64,000 nucleotides of DNA from Mesorhizobium sp. M2D.F.Ca.ET.226.01.1.1 (GCF_004022705.2 NZ_RZOY02000006.1:381991-445990); one strand, 5' to 3'. Counted from the first letter of the stretch, positions 28,073 through 37,290 are shown. Translations and numbers: made by a program. Notes: generated by a model not told the origin, from the sequence alone.

Positions 28073-30186
28073 GGCTTTTTGCCCCAGTAGGAATCCGAGC
28101 TGAACCAGTTGGGATCGGCGCCCTTCAGCGGCAGCGTCCCCATGCGGTTGTTGAAGATGCCGCAGAGATAGAGGATGCCCTTGTGCTCGCGCATCGAGGT
28201 GATCATCGGATGCTTCTCGCCGGCCTGGTCCCATAGGCTTTCGCGGATCTGGCCCTTCTCGTCGAAGCGCAGCACGCAGCCGGTGTTGAGGTTGGGCATC
28301 AGCCAGGCGTCTTCCGACACACGCCGCGCCATGCGGCGGCGGAAGCCAGGCATTTCCAGTGACAGATCCAGCGCCGGCGTGCGCATGCCCATCAGCGCTA
28401 GCCAATAGGTGCCGTCGGAGGCGCGGTTGATGTTGTCTGGATAGCCGGGCAGTCCCTCGATGACCCGCTCCACGTTGCCCTTCTTCGGGCCGTCGAAATA
28501 GTAGCGGCTGATGCGGCAGGCCCAGCTTTCCGCGAACAGCACCGACTGGCCGTCGAAGGCGGTGCAGATGCCGTTCGGGAACACCAGGTTCGACAACAGC
28601 GTACGGGTCGAACCGGACTTGGGATCGTGGACGATGATGCGGCCGTTGCCGCGGCTCTCCAGCGCGTCCGCGTACCAGTCGTGCATCTCGAAACGGACAG
28701 TGGCCTCGGAAAACACGATGCGGCCGTCGGGAAGGATGTCGCAATCGTCGGCGAGCTTCATGGTCGAGTCGTCGACGACCGATGTCAGCGAGCGGTTGGT
28801 CTCGGCGGTGAGCAGCTTCACCGCGCCGGCCGGCGAGACCTGGTAGAGGCCCATGCCGGCGACACAGATGACCAGATTGTCGTCGCGGTCGAAAGCCATG
28901 CCGAGCGGCGAGCCGCCGATATGGGCAAACACCTCGCTCTCGGTGTAGTGCGGCGGCTGGAAGCGCAGAATATCGCCCTGGCGGCTGCCCGTGTAGAGGC
29001 GGTCCTGCCGGTCGAAGATCACGTCCTCGGCGCCGTCGAGGAAACCGAGGCCGATGACGCCGACATCCTTCAGCCGGTCGTTCACCGCCATCGGCGCGCC
29101 GGGCGCGGTCGAGATCGCCTGCGGCATCTTGGCGAAGGTCGGCGAGATGTAGACGCTGCGCAGGATCTTGTGGCGGTTCTTCACCCAGCGCACGTCGAGC
29201 AGCACTGACAGAAGCAGCACGAGGCCGAGGATCAGATAATTGACCGGGCCGGGCACGGCGAGAGCAAGCAGGCTGTTCGACAGGATAAGCACGAAGAGCG
29301 TGCCCATCAGCGCCTTGGCGACCGAGCCGCGCCCGCCGCCAAGCGAGATGCCGCCGAGCACCGTCGCGGTCAGCACCTGCAGCTCTAGCCCGGTGCCGAT
29401 ATCGGAAGCGGCACTGCCGATGCGGGCCGAGAAGAAAAAGCCGGAGAGCGCGACCAGCACCGAACAGAGCACATAGGCGCTGAACAGGGTGAAGCGCACA
29501 TTGATGCCGGCATTGTAGGCGGACCGGCGCGCGCCGCCGACCGCGAACAGCCGCCAGCCGTAGCGGGCGCGCGAAAGCACCAGGTGGATCACCAGAGCGA
29601 TGACCACAAAGACGGCGAAGGATGTCGGCACGCCCCAGACCGTGCCGAAGCCGAGAAAATCATAGGTCGGCGAATCCGGTCCGCTGGTGACGATCGGCGT
29701 CGAGACCTGCGGGAAGACGATGTCGAAGGTGGAGCGGTAGATGATCAGCGTGACCAGCGTGGTCAGGAACGCCCGCATGCGCAGGAAGCCGACCAGGAAG
29801 CCGTTGATGGCACCGCAGACGACGCCGAGGCCCAGGCACGCCAGCAGGCCGGTCCCAAAGCTCCACTGCTCGACATTCATGCCGTAGAGCGTGACGAGCA
29901 CCGCGAGCGCGAAGGTCGAGCCGACCGAGAGATCGATGCCGCCGGAAACCATCACGATGGTCATGCCGAGCACGACCAGGCCCAGTTCGGCGGTCTGGCC
30001 GCTGAGATTGGTCAGCGTCGTCACGTCGAAGAAGCCCGGCACGATCGAGCCGAAGATCGCGCACAGGATCACCAGCGCGGTGAAGGGGATGACGCTGTCG
30101 ATCCACTTCTTGGTCAGGACCTCCCCGACCACATGGTCGGGGAGCAGGCGGTAGCGCCAGCGCACAAGGCTTTCGGCCATGCTCAT
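28069..30186 (-). CDS. ABC sugar-type permease fused to a strictosidine-synthase-like beta-propeller
   Basis: 705-residue fusion. Residues about 1-335 are an RbsC-type permease with 8-10 hydrophobic spans and the motif GGIDLSVGSTFALAV near residue 80. After a short basic linker (RWVKNRHKILRSVYISP), residues about 350-705 are a six-bladed propeller of the strictosidine synthase/SMP-30 kind: FLDGAEDVIFD, LVFPNGICTAFDGQSVLFAE, LPGYPDNINRASDGTYWLAL. RbsC-type permeases end in the cytoplasm, so the propeller should face inward and could act on incoming substrate as a lactonase, or be a sensor. The frame is unbroken through the junction. It lies 12 bases after the binding-protein gene and 4-base overlaps the second propeller gene. 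Confidence 0.88.
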   Translation of the reverse strand: MSMAESLVRWRYRLLPDHVVGEVLTKKWIDSVIPFTALVILCAIFGSIVPGFFDVTTLTNLSGQTAELGLVVLGMTIVMVSGGIDLSVGSTFALAVLVTLYGMNVEQWSFGTGLLACLGLGVVCGAINGFLVGFLRMRAFLTTLVTLIIYRSTFDIVFPQVSTPIVTSGPDSPTYDFLGFGTVWGVPTSFAVFVVIALVIHLVLSRARYGWRLFAVGGARRSAYNAGINVRFTLFSAYVLCSVLVALSGFFFSARIGSAASDIGTGLELQVLTATVLGGISLGGGRGSVAKALMGTLFVLILSNSLLALAVPGPVNYLILGLVLLLSVLLDVRWVKNRHKILRSVYISPTFAKMPQAISTAPGAPMAVNDRLKDVGVIGLGFLDGAEDVIFDRQDRLYTGSRQGDILRFQPPHYTESEVFAHIGGSPLGMAFDRDDNLVICVAGMGLYQVSPAGAVKLLTAETNRSLTSVVDDSTMKLADDCDILPDGRIVFSEATVRFEMHDWYADALESRGNGRIIVHDPKSGSTRTLLSNLVFPNGICTAFDGQSVLFAESWACRISRYYFDGPKKGNVERVIEGLPGYPDNINRASDGTYWLALMGMRTPALDLSLEMPGFRRRMARRVSEDAWLMPNLNTGCVLRFDEKGQIRESLWDQAGEKHPMITSMREHKGILYLCGIFNNRMGTLPLKGADPNWFSSDSYWGKKP

Positions 30187-30198
30187 CGAAAAGTCCGC

Positions 30199-31215
30199 TT
30201 ACTTGATGTCTTCAGGCTTCCAGCAGTTGCGGCCGGTCGCATTGGTCTTGTCGACGCGAGTGATCGGGCCGAAGAAGATGGTTTTCTCGCTGCCGGCCTT
30301 GCGATCAGGGTGCTGCAGCAACTCGGAAATCTGCTGCGCGGCGATTTCGCCCTGCGTCGGCGCATTGAAGTTGAAGATCACGTCGAGCAGCCCGTTCTTG
30401 ATGCTCTCGCAGCCGGTAGCGGCGCCAGCGCCATTGGTGACGATGGTCACCTGGTCCTGCTTGCCGGCAGCCGCGACGGCAGCACCTGCGCCGACTTCGG
30501 CATTGTCCCAGATGCCCATGATGCCGCAGAGATCGGGGTGCTGCTGCAGCACAGTCTCGGTGATCTGGCGGGCCTTTTCGCTGATATAGTCGGCCGGCTG
30601 GTCGGAGACGAGCTGCAACTCGGGATTGGCCTTCAGCACCTCGTCGATGCCGGTGCGCATATAGATGTTGGCGGCGCCCGTCTGCACGCCGGCAAGCCAG
30701 ACCACCTTGTGCGAGACGGCGTTCGGCCCCGTGCAATGCTTGGCGAGCTCGCCCATCTCCAGGCGGCCCATCTCGATCCAGTCATTGCCGACGTAGGAGT
30801 CGGTCTGGGTCGCCGACTGCATGTTGACCTGCAGCACCTTGATGCCGGCGGCCTGCGCCTGCTTCAAGAGGCGCGCATAGGTCTGCACGTCCGGGTTCTG
30901 CACGATGATCAGGTCCGGCTTCTCGGCGATGGCGCCCTGCATGGCGCGAATGCCGGCATTGGTGTCGCCGTTGGGATCGCGCACCTCAAGCGTGAAGCCA
31001 TAGCGGGCGGCGTGACGCTGCCACACCATCACCCAGGCCTGGTTGAGGTCCATGCCCTGCGAGATCGGCACGAAGATGACCTTCTTGCCCTTGACGCCGT
31101 CGATATAGGCGGCCCGGCCGACCTGGTCGGTTTCCTGCGCGCTGGCGACCTGCGCGGCGCCCAGCAGCGCGAGCGCGGTCATACCCGCCAACAGGCATTT
31201 CTTGAATAGTTTCAT
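30199..31215 (-). CDS. Ribose-type ABC transporter periplasmic substrate-binding protein
   Basis: 338-residue periplasmic binding protein (peripla_BP_4 class). Sec signal: MKLFKKCLLAGMTALALLGAAQVASA, cleavage after ASA about residue 26. Fold motifs include VIFVPISQGMDLNQAW and PDLIIVQNPDVQTYARLLKQ; GIMGIWDNAEVGAGAAV near residue 235 is the usual hinge/ligand region. The ATG at 31215 has GGGAGGAAAT upstream. The ligand is unknown: a sugar, sugar acid or lactone is expected from the family and from the propeller partners. Two permease genes flank it. Confidence 0.9.
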   Translation of the reverse strand: MKLFKKCLLAGMTALALLGAAQVASAQETDQVGRAAYIDGVKGKKVIFVPISQGMDLNQAWVMVWQRHAARYGFTLEVRDPNGDTNAGIRAMQGAIAEKPDLIIVQNPDVQTYARLLKQAQAAGIKVLQVNMQSATQTDSYVGNDWIEMGRLEMGELAKHCTGPNAVSHKVVWLAGVQTGAANIYMRTGIDEVLKANPELQLVSDQPADYISEKARQITETVLQQHPDLCGIMGIWDNAEVGAGAAVAAAGKQDQVTIVTNGAGAATGCESIKNGLLDVIFNFNAPTQGEIAAQQISELLQHPDRKAGSEKTIFFGPITRVDKTNATGRNCWKPEDIK

Positions 31216-31252
31216 GGATTTCCTCCCTGATTTAATGGTTCGGGTTCTTGTT

Positions 31253-32251
31253 TCAGATGTCGCCGCTCTGCGAGGTCTGCTCGTCACGCGGATTGATGAT
31301 GGCGTCGATGGCAAGCGCGCTGAGCAGGATCACGCTCTTGATCAGGTTCTGGCTGGTGTAGCTGAAGTTCAGGATCGTCATGCCGTTGGTCAGGATGCCG
31401 ACCAGGATGGTGCCGGCGATGACATTGCGCACACCGCCCTGCCCGCCCGACAGGCCGATACCGCCCAGCACGACGACCAGAAGCACGTCGTAGATCAGGC
31501 TTGAATTGTAGAGGCGCGTGTCGATGCCGGTGACGAGACCGGTCATGATGATGCCGGCGGTAAACGCGATCAGCGCGCTGATGACATATTGCGTGACGAT
31601 GATCGGGCGCGTCGGCAGGCCGGTGGTGCGGGCCGCGTTCGGATTGTCGCCGGTCGCATAGACCAGCCGGCCGAAGCGCGTCCTGCGCAGGAAGAGCCCC
31701 ATCAGAGCCGCCACGGCGCCAAAGATGACGACCGACATCGGAATGCCGAGCACGCTGCCATTGCCGACGAATTTCAGCCAGGCGATATCCGGCGGGGCAT
31801 AGAGCACGTCGGAGGCGAAGACGATGCGCCCCGAGCCATAGACCGACGAGGCAATGGCCAAAGTGGCGAAGATCGGCGGCACCTCCGCGATCGCCACCAT
31901 GACCCCGGTGAACAGGCCGATGGCCGCGACCAGCACGGCCCCGCAGATCACGGCTAGCGTGAAATCGATGCTCCAGGTGGAAATCCAGATGCTGAAGGCG
32001 ACGCCGACGACCATCACCGCAACCATGGTGAGGTCGATGCCGCGGCCGACGACGACGAAGCCCATGCCGACGGCCAGCGTGCCGAGGATCGACACGTTCT
32101 TGAGGATGGCGATGATGTTGCCCTGGCTCAGGAAATTGTTGAGCGTCGCCGAGAACACGACGAACAGCGCGATCGAAATCGCAACGACGACGACTTCCTG
32201 CGACACCTTGAAGCCAAGGCGCCTGTCGTCCGATTTGCCCGAACCAGGCAT
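31253..32251 (-). CDS. Ribose-type ABC transporter permease
   Basis: 332-residue RbsC-like permease with about ten hydrophobic spans and the family motif GRGIDLTMVAVMVVGVAF near residue 70 and GGIGLSGGQGGVRNVIAGTILVG near residue 265. It is the first gene of the operon and would pair with the permease half of the fusion protein to make a heterodimeric channel. It is 37 bases upstream of the binding-protein gene. The 164-base gap before it shows no strong signal beyond a CCTCCT-complement ribosome site. Confidence 0.9.
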   Translation of the reverse strand: MPGSGKSDDRRLGFKVSQEVVVVAISIALFVVFSATLNNFLSQGNIIAILKNVSILGTLAVGMGFVVVGRGIDLTMVAVMVVGVAFSIWISTWSIDFTLAVICGAVLVAAIGLFTGVMVAIAEVPPIFATLAIASSVYGSGRIVFASDVLYAPPDIAWLKFVGNGSVLGIPMSVVIFGAVAALMGLFLRRTRFGRLVYATGDNPNAARTTGLPTRPIIVTQYVISALIAFTAGIIMTGLVTGIDTRLYNSSLIYDVLLVVVLGGIGLSGGQGGVRNVIAGTILVGILTNGMTILNFSYTSQNLIKSVILLSALAIDAIINPRDEQTSQSGDI

Positions 32252-32415
32252 TTTCCTCCTCCCAGGCAGCCTATGGTTTGGCGCCTTTGTCAGGCGACCA
32301 GCTGCTCCGGAATCCTCCCAAGAAACCCAGCCGTTCGCCTGGCTGGGACATTACGGCTGGAGCGTCGGCGGACAATTTCGTTTTTCTGATGCGCTGTGCA
32401 GTTTGCCCGGGCGTC

Positions 32416-33477
32416 TCAGCTTCGCGGCGGTTCGCCGGCATAGGCGCGGGCGATAAGAGCCCGGATCGGTTCCCGCTCCAGGGCCCGCGGGTTCCAGTAG
32501 GGATTGGCCAGCGCGCGGTCCGTCGCGATGTCGATTCCCTCGGGCGGCATGCCTATCTCAGACAAGGCGCGCCTGGCGCCGATCCGGCCGACGAGATCGT
32601 AGAGAGTCTGCGCCGGGTCGTTCGTCTTCAGCACGGCCCGCAGGGTTTCCATGGCGGCCGGAACGGCGGGCGCGTTATAGGCCAGCGCATGCGGCAGCAC
32701 GATCGCATGGGTCTCGGCATGCGGCAGGTCGAAACTGCCACCGAGCGTGTGGCAAAGCTTGTGGTGCAGCGCCATGCCGACCGAGCCGAGACAGATGCCG
32801 CAGAGCCAGGCGCCGTAAAGCGCCTCGGAGCGAGCATCGCGGTCATGCGGATTTCCGGCAATGACCGGCAGGGCGCTCACCAACGCGCCGATGGCCTCGG
32901 CGGCCATCAGGTTTATCACCGGGTTGCTTTCCCTGGCATAGAGCGCCTCGACGGCATGGGCGATGCCGTTCATGCCGCTTGTCCCGGATAAGGAAGCAGG
33001 AAGCGTCATCGTCAAATCGACGTCGTAGATCACCACTTCCGGTAGCACCCTCGGGCTCGACTGGGTGACTTTCACGCCATCCTTGGTCTCGCCGAGGATC
33101 GGCGTCATTTCCGAACCGGCATAGGTCGTCGGCATCACGATCTGCGGCAGGTCGGTGCGCAACGCGATCGCCTTGGCGAGGCCGGTCGTGGAGCCGCCGC
33201 CGACCGCGACCAGCCCGTCGGCCTGAAGCTCCGCCACGACCCGCAGCGCGTCCTCGGTGACGGACACGGGCGTATGCATCATCGCCCCGGCAAAGACGCC
33301 GGCCGCCCTGTCGCCGAGGGACTCGGCATGGCGCCGGGCATCGGCCTCTCGCGGCGGCGTTGCGAGCACGAGCACGCGTTTCAGGCCTAGACGGTCGATC
33401 TCCTCCGGGAGCCTTGCGATCGTGCCCGATCCGAAGACGACGCGTGCCGGCTGAGCGTTATAGACGAAGCTTTTCAT
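32416..33477 (-). CDS. Maleylacetate reductase
   Basis: 353-residue iron-type alcohol dehydrogenase family member. GGGSTTGLAKAIAL near residue 94 is the NAD site; MPTTYAGSEMTPILGET near residue 117 and HHKLCHTLGGSFDLPHAETHA near residue 240 (metal His residues) are hallmarks of maleylacetate reductases, which reduce maleylacetate to 3-oxoadipate in aromatic and resorcinol degradation. No ring-cleavage dioxygenase is nearby. It points the same way as the ABC operon with the permease-propeller fusion and lies 164 bases before it, so the two may act on one substrate. Confidence 0.88.
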   Translation of the reverse strand: MKSFVYNAQPARVVFGSGTIARLPEEIDRLGLKRVLVLATPPREADARRHAESLGDRAAGVFAGAMMHTPVSVTEDALRVVAELQADGLVAVGGGSTTGLAKAIALRTDLPQIVMPTTYAGSEMTPILGETKDGVKVTQSSPRVLPEVVIYDVDLTMTLPASLSGTSGMNGIAHAVEALYARESNPVINLMAAEAIGALVSALPVIAGNPHDRDARSEALYGAWLCGICLGSVGMALHHKLCHTLGGSFDLPHAETHAIVLPHALAYNAPAVPAAMETLRAVLKTNDPAQTLYDLVGRIGARRALSEIGMPPEGIDIATDRALANPYWNPRALEREPIRALIARAYAGEPPRS

Positions 33478-33644
33478 GTGAGCCTCTCCCGTCAGCCTCG
33501 ACTGTATTCCGTGGCATGAAAATTAGCGACGGAGAGGCGCGTGCGTAAGTGCGCTAATATTCGGCAACCGGAATCTATTCGCCGTCGGAAGCTGGCATAA
33601 GCCGATTGCGCCGCGCCATCGGCGCGGCCGAGGGTCGCGGTGGC

Positions 33645-34637
33645 TCAGGCGATCCTCTGTTCGAACTGCATCACGCTCGCGCTCTTGCGCAATCCGGTCG
33701 CGACGACCGACACACGGAACTTCCCGGCCAGGGACTGGTCGAAAATGGCGCCGACGATGATGTCGGCATCGGCGTCGACCTCTTCGCGTATCCGCGTCGC
33801 GGCTTCATCGACCTCGAACAGCGTCATGTCCATGCCGCCGCTGATCGACACAAGCAGGCCCCTGGCGCCGGTCATGGAGGCCTCGTCCAGGAGTGGATTG
33901 GCGATCGCAGCTTCGGCTGCCGTCCTTGCACGCCCCTCTCCAGAGGCTTCGCCGGTTCCCATCATCGCCGGGCCCATGTCGCGCATCACCGACTTCACGT
34001 CGGCGAAATCGAGATTGATCAGGCCTTCCTTGACGATCAGATCGGTGATGCAGCCGACGCCCGCGTAGAGAACGCGGTCCGCCATAGCGAAGGCGTCAGC
34101 GAATGTGGTCCTGGCATCGGCGACCCTGAACAGGTTCTGGTTCGGGATGACGATCACGGTGTCGGCGCTCTCGCGAAGGCGTTCGATGCCTTCCTCCGCG
34201 GCCTGGGTCCGGCGCTTGCCTTCGAACGTGAAAGGCTTGGTGACGACGGCCACCGTCAAAATCCCGGCGTCGCGCGCGGCACGCGCAATCACCGGCGCCG
34301 CGCCCGTCCCCGTGCCGCCACCCATGCCGGCGGTGATGAAGCACATATGCGTTCCCGCCAGATGGTCCATGATCTCGTCGATGGATTCCTCGGCGGCGGC
34401 ACTGCCGACCTGAGGCAAGGATCCGGCGCCCAGCCCCTCGGTAACATGCGCGCCCAGCTGGATCAGCCGCGACGACTTCGACATGGTGAGCGCCTGGGCG
34501 TCGGTGTTGGCGACGACGAACTCGACGCCCTGCAGACCTTCGGCGATCATGTTGTTGACGGCGTTTCCGCCGGCGCCGCCGACCCCGACAACGGTGATCT
34601 TGGGTCTCATCTCCAGGATTTCCGGCTTGGCGGTCAT
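33645..34637 (-). CDS. Short FtsZ paralogue without linker and C-terminal tail
   Basis: 330-residue tubulin-like GTPase. GTP-binding motifs are [15 protein letters not shown], the tubulin signature [18 protein letters not shown] near residue 110, and the catalytic T7 loop [11 protein letters not shown] with both acidic residues intact. The globular domain ends [22 protein letters not shown]; the long linker and the conserved C-terminal peptide that bind FtsA/ZipA-type partners are absent. Main FtsZ proteins of Rhizobiales exceed 500 residues, and Sinorhizobium is known to carry a second short FtsZ of this kind. There is no dcw neighbour (no ftsA, ftsQ, mur genes); the gene is isolated among catabolic genes. 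Confidence 0.93.
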   Translation of the reverse strand: MTAKPEILEMRPKITVVGVGGAGGNAVNNMIAEGLQGVEFVVANTDAQALTMSKSSRLIQLGAHVTEGLGAGSLPQVGSAAAEESIDEIMDHLAGTHMCFITAGMGGGTGTGAAPVIARAARDAGILTVAVVTKPFTFEGKRRTQAAEEGIERLRESADTVIVIPNQNLFRVADARTTFADAFAMADRVLYAGVGCITDLIVKEGLINLDFADVKSVMRDMGPAMMGTGEASGEGRARTAAEAAIANPLLDEASMTGARGLLVSISGGMDMTLFEVDEAATRIREEVDADADIIVGAIFDQSLAGKFRVSVVATGLRKSASVMQFEQRIA

Positions 34638-34855
34638 TTCTTCATCTTTCTACGAAAGCGCCCGCTGCTCCGCCGCACGAGGATGCGGAGCCGGAGCAAC
34701 GAGCACACGAATCAGGTGATCCCCACCAAGCGCAGGGAATCAGAGCGCGCGCCTCCCTGCAAGGTCCGCCGAGCATATGCGAGCGCGATGCCCACCGCTC
34801 GAAGGTAAAAAACTTTGAGCGTTGACTGTCCGAGACAACGTCGCTGCAAACCGCG

Positions 34856-35896
34856 TTACTGCGTCACCGAGGTCGAGGTGCCCCAGGTGTCCGACAGCAC
34901 GTAGCCTTGCGGGTACGGATCCGTCGGATCGAGATAATAATTGTGCTCGCCCGTGATCCAGGCGCGGCCGGTGATCTGCGGCACGATCGCCTTGCGCCCG
35001 GCGACTTCGGTGAGCTCGAGGATTTTACCGGTGAAGTGCGAGCCGATGATCGATTCATGGATCAGCACCTCGCCGGCCTTCATCAGGCCGCGCGCCTGCA
35101 GCACCGCCATCCGGGCGGAGGTGCCGGTTCCGGTCGGGCTGCGGTCCGAGCGTCCGGGCGAGACGATGCAGGTGTTGCGTGTGACCTTGCCCGGCCCCCG
35201 GAACGGCATGGCGAACTGCACGATCGACACGCCGCGCACATTGTCGAACTCAGGATGGACGACATCGAGCTGCTCGCGCGCCGCGCGGCGAACCTTCTCG
35301 CCGGCCACGGCCAGCTCGCGCGCCTCGTCGGGCGTGACCGAGAAGCCGAGCGCCTTGGCGTCGACGATGGCGTAGAACATGCCGCCATAGGCGATATCGA
35401 CCGTCAGCGTGCCCAGACCTTCCACCTCGATATTGGCATCGAGACGCTCGGCGAAGGCGGGCGCATTGCGCAATGTGATCGACAGGCATTTGCCGTCGCG
35501 GCATTCCGCGCTGACCTCGATGACGCCGCCCGGCATGTCGAGCTTGAAGCGCGTCTCGGGCTCCTGCATCGGCACCATGCCGGTCTCGAGCAGCACGGTG
35601 GCGACGCAGATCGTGTTGGAGCCCGACATCGGCGGGTATTCCGTCGGCTCCATGATGATCGCCCCTGCGGCGCAATCCTCTCGCGTCGCGGGCACCAGCA
35701 GATTGACATGGCGGGCCACGCTGCCGCGCGGCTCGCAGATGAGCATGCGCCTTATATGGTCGTGATCGCGCTCCATCGTGATCATCTTTTCCATCATCGT
35801 GCGGCCGGGCGGCGGCAGCACGCCGCCGACGATGACATCGCCGATCTCCCCCTCGGCATGGCAGCCGACGACGCGGATGCTGGTCCTGCTACGCAT
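34856..35896 (-). CDS. Proline racemase family protein with Ser/Thr at the catalytic positions
   Basis: 346-residue member of the proline racemase superfamily. N-terminal HAEGEIGDVIVGG and the two active-site blocks are clear. The first block reads PPMSGSNTICVATVLLETG near residue 82, with Ser where racemases and 4-hydroxyproline epimerases have Cys. The second reads DRSPTGTGTSARMAVLQARG near residue 245, with Thr in place of the second Cys. Thr at the second site is known for trans-3-hydroxy-L-proline dehydratases, so a dehydratase-like function is more likely than racemisation. The ATG at 35896 has GGGAGAAA upstream. Divergent from a DapA-family gene 100 bases away; hydroxyproline-type substrates fit both. 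Confidence 0.85.
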   Translation of the reverse strand: MRSRTSIRVVGCHAEGEIGDVIVGGVLPPPGRTMMEKMITMERDHDHIRRMLICEPRGSVARHVNLLVPATREDCAAGAIIMEPTEYPPMSGSNTICVATVLLETGMVPMQEPETRFKLDMPGGVIEVSAECRDGKCLSITLRNAPAFAERLDANIEVEGLGTLTVDIAYGGMFYAIVDAKALGFSVTPDEARELAVAGEKVRRAAREQLDVVHPEFDNVRGVSIVQFAMPFRGPGKVTRNTCIVSPGRSDRSPTGTGTSARMAVLQARGLMKAGEVLIHESIIGSHFTGKILELTEVAGRKAIVPQITGRAWITGEHNYYLDPTDPYPQGYVLSDTWGTSTSVTQ

Positions 35897-35996
35897 TGTT
35901 CGTTTCTCCCTGTCGGCCGCCACTATCCGCTTGGCAAGCGGTGCTGCTTCGGGACAAACTGCTCAATCTGCGTGCCAGCCTCAAGGAGAATCCCAA

Positions 35997-36956
35997 ATGA
36001 CCGCCACCGTTTTTTCCGGCTGCATGCCGGCGCCGATGACGCCCTGCACCAGTGACCGCCTCCCCGACTTCGACGCGCTGGTGCGCAAAGGTAAGGAACT
36101 GATAGCCGCTGGCATGTCGGCAGTGGTCTATTGCGGCTCGATGGGCGACTGGCCATTGCTGACCGACGCGCAGCGCATGGAAGGCGTCGAGCGCCTGGTG
36201 AAGGCCGGCGTACCGGTGATCGTCGGCACCGGCGCGGTCAACACCGCCAGTGCCGTGGCCCACGCCGCGCATGCCCAGAAGGTCGGCGCGCGCGGCCTGA
36301 TGGTGATCCCGCGCGTGCTGTCGCGCGGGCCCTCGGTCACGGCGCAGCGCCATCACTTCAAGGCGATCCTTTCCGCCGCCCCCGACCTGCCGGCGGTCAT
36401 CTACAACAGCCCCTATTACGGCTTTGCTACGCGCGCCGATCTGTTCTTCGCGCTGCGCGCCGAACATCCGAACCTGGTCGGCTTCAAGGAATTCGGCGGC
36501 CCGTCGGATCTGCGCTACGCGGCCGAAAACATCACCAGCCGCGACGACGAGGTGGCGCTGATGATCGGCGTCGACACCGCCGTCTTCCACGGCTTCGTCA
36601 ATTGCGGGGCGTCGGGCGCCATCACCGGCATCGGCAACGTGCTGCCGAAGGAAGTGCTGCATCTGGTAGGGCTCAGCCAGGCGGCGGCGAAGGGCGACGC
36701 CGAAGCGCGCCGGCTGGCGCAGGAGCTGGATGCCGCGCTCGCCGTGCTGTCCTCCTTCGACGAGGGTCCCGACCTTGTGCTCTATTTCAAGCACATGATG
36801 GTTCTGAAGGGTAATCCTGAATACAAGCTGCACTTCAACGAGACCGATACCCTGACCGACAGCCAGCGCGGCTTTGCCGAGGCGCAACTCAAGCTCTTCG
36901 ACACCTGGTACGCCCAGTGGTCGAGGCAGCCCGTGATGGCACGCTACGCGGCCTGA
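35997..36956 (+). CDS. DapA/N-acetylneuraminate lyase family protein
   Basis: 319-residue class I aldolase-fold protein. The Schiff-base Lys is in NLVGFKEFGGPSDLRY near residue 166, the Tyr in AVIYNSPYYGFATRAD near residue 138, and the usual GTTGE loop reads YCGSMGDWPLLT near residue 47. This is catabolic rather than lysine-biosynthetic DapA. With a proline-racemase-family gene divergent from it, a deaminase role like 1-pyrroline-4-hydroxy-2-carboxylate deaminase in hydroxyproline breakdown is possible; sugar-acid aldolase or dehydratase roles are alternatives. The ATG at 35997 has AAGGAGAA upstream. Confidence 0.85.
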   Translation: MTATVFSGCMPAPMTPCTSDRLPDFDALVRKGKELIAAGMSAVVYCGSMGDWPLLTDAQRMEGVERLVKAGVPVIVGTGAVNTASAVAHAAHAQKVGARGLMVIPRVLSRGPSVTAQRHHFKAILSAAPDLPAVIYNSPYYGFATRADLFFALRAEHPNLVGFKEFGGPSDLRYAAENITSRDDEVALMIGVDTAVFHGFVNCGASGAITGIGNVLPKEVLHLVGLSQAAAKGDAEARRLAQELDAALAVLSSFDEGPDLVLYFKHMMVLKGNPEYKLHFNETDTLTDSQRGFAEAQLKLFDTWYAQWSRQPVMARYAA

Positions 36957-37290
36957 GTTCGCGGACCTGAGGCCGCGCGACCTCGCCCTTCACCAGGATG
37001 AAGGGCGGATGGTCGCGCCAGATGCGATCCTGAACACCCAAACCGAGGGCTATCCGCACACGGTTGCGAAAGCCATGTTTTTGTTCGATCAGCCGGCATG
37101 AGCCCTCCCTTGCGCGCCGAAAGCATTGTATTCCTTTGCTTTACGGCCTTGAAAATGGCGCAGGCGGTGTGGAACGTTTCAAACGCCGCAACGGCTTTCG
37201 AAAGTTTATCTTTCCTTTTTGCTGGTTTTCTTGGTTTCGTGGCGCTGGCCCGCGCCGCACATTGAAAGTTAGGCAAATGGGGAAGCTCAA
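36957..37290. other. Non-coding interval with a two-stem palindrome
   Basis: No gene is seen in this 334-base stretch. At its left end a two-tier palindrome, GCGCGACC-tc-GCCCTTCA-ccagga-TGAAGGGC-ggat-GGTCGCGC (36975-37018), follows the DapA-family gene. It has no T-run after it, so it is either a Rho-independent-like end structure without a tract or an intergenic palindromic element. The right end is T-rich and should contain the promoter of the SDR pair. Confidence 0.7.

Noticed and set aside
25478..28090. Very long plus-strand open frame of 870 codons opposite the ABC ATPase and propeller genes
   Set aside because: It is antisense to two well-supported genes; composition (Asp/His/Arg/Gly-rich, no motif) is the usual shadow of high-GC third-position bias.
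29584..31209. 541-codon plus-strand frame opposite the fusion and binding-protein genes
   Set aside because: Low-complexity acidic/basic translation with no family features and fully covered by genes on the other strand.
35997..36956. dapA (dihydrodipicolinate synthase)
   Set aside because: The GTTGE loop is G-S-M-G-D and the context is catabolic, so lysine biosynthesis is unlikely.
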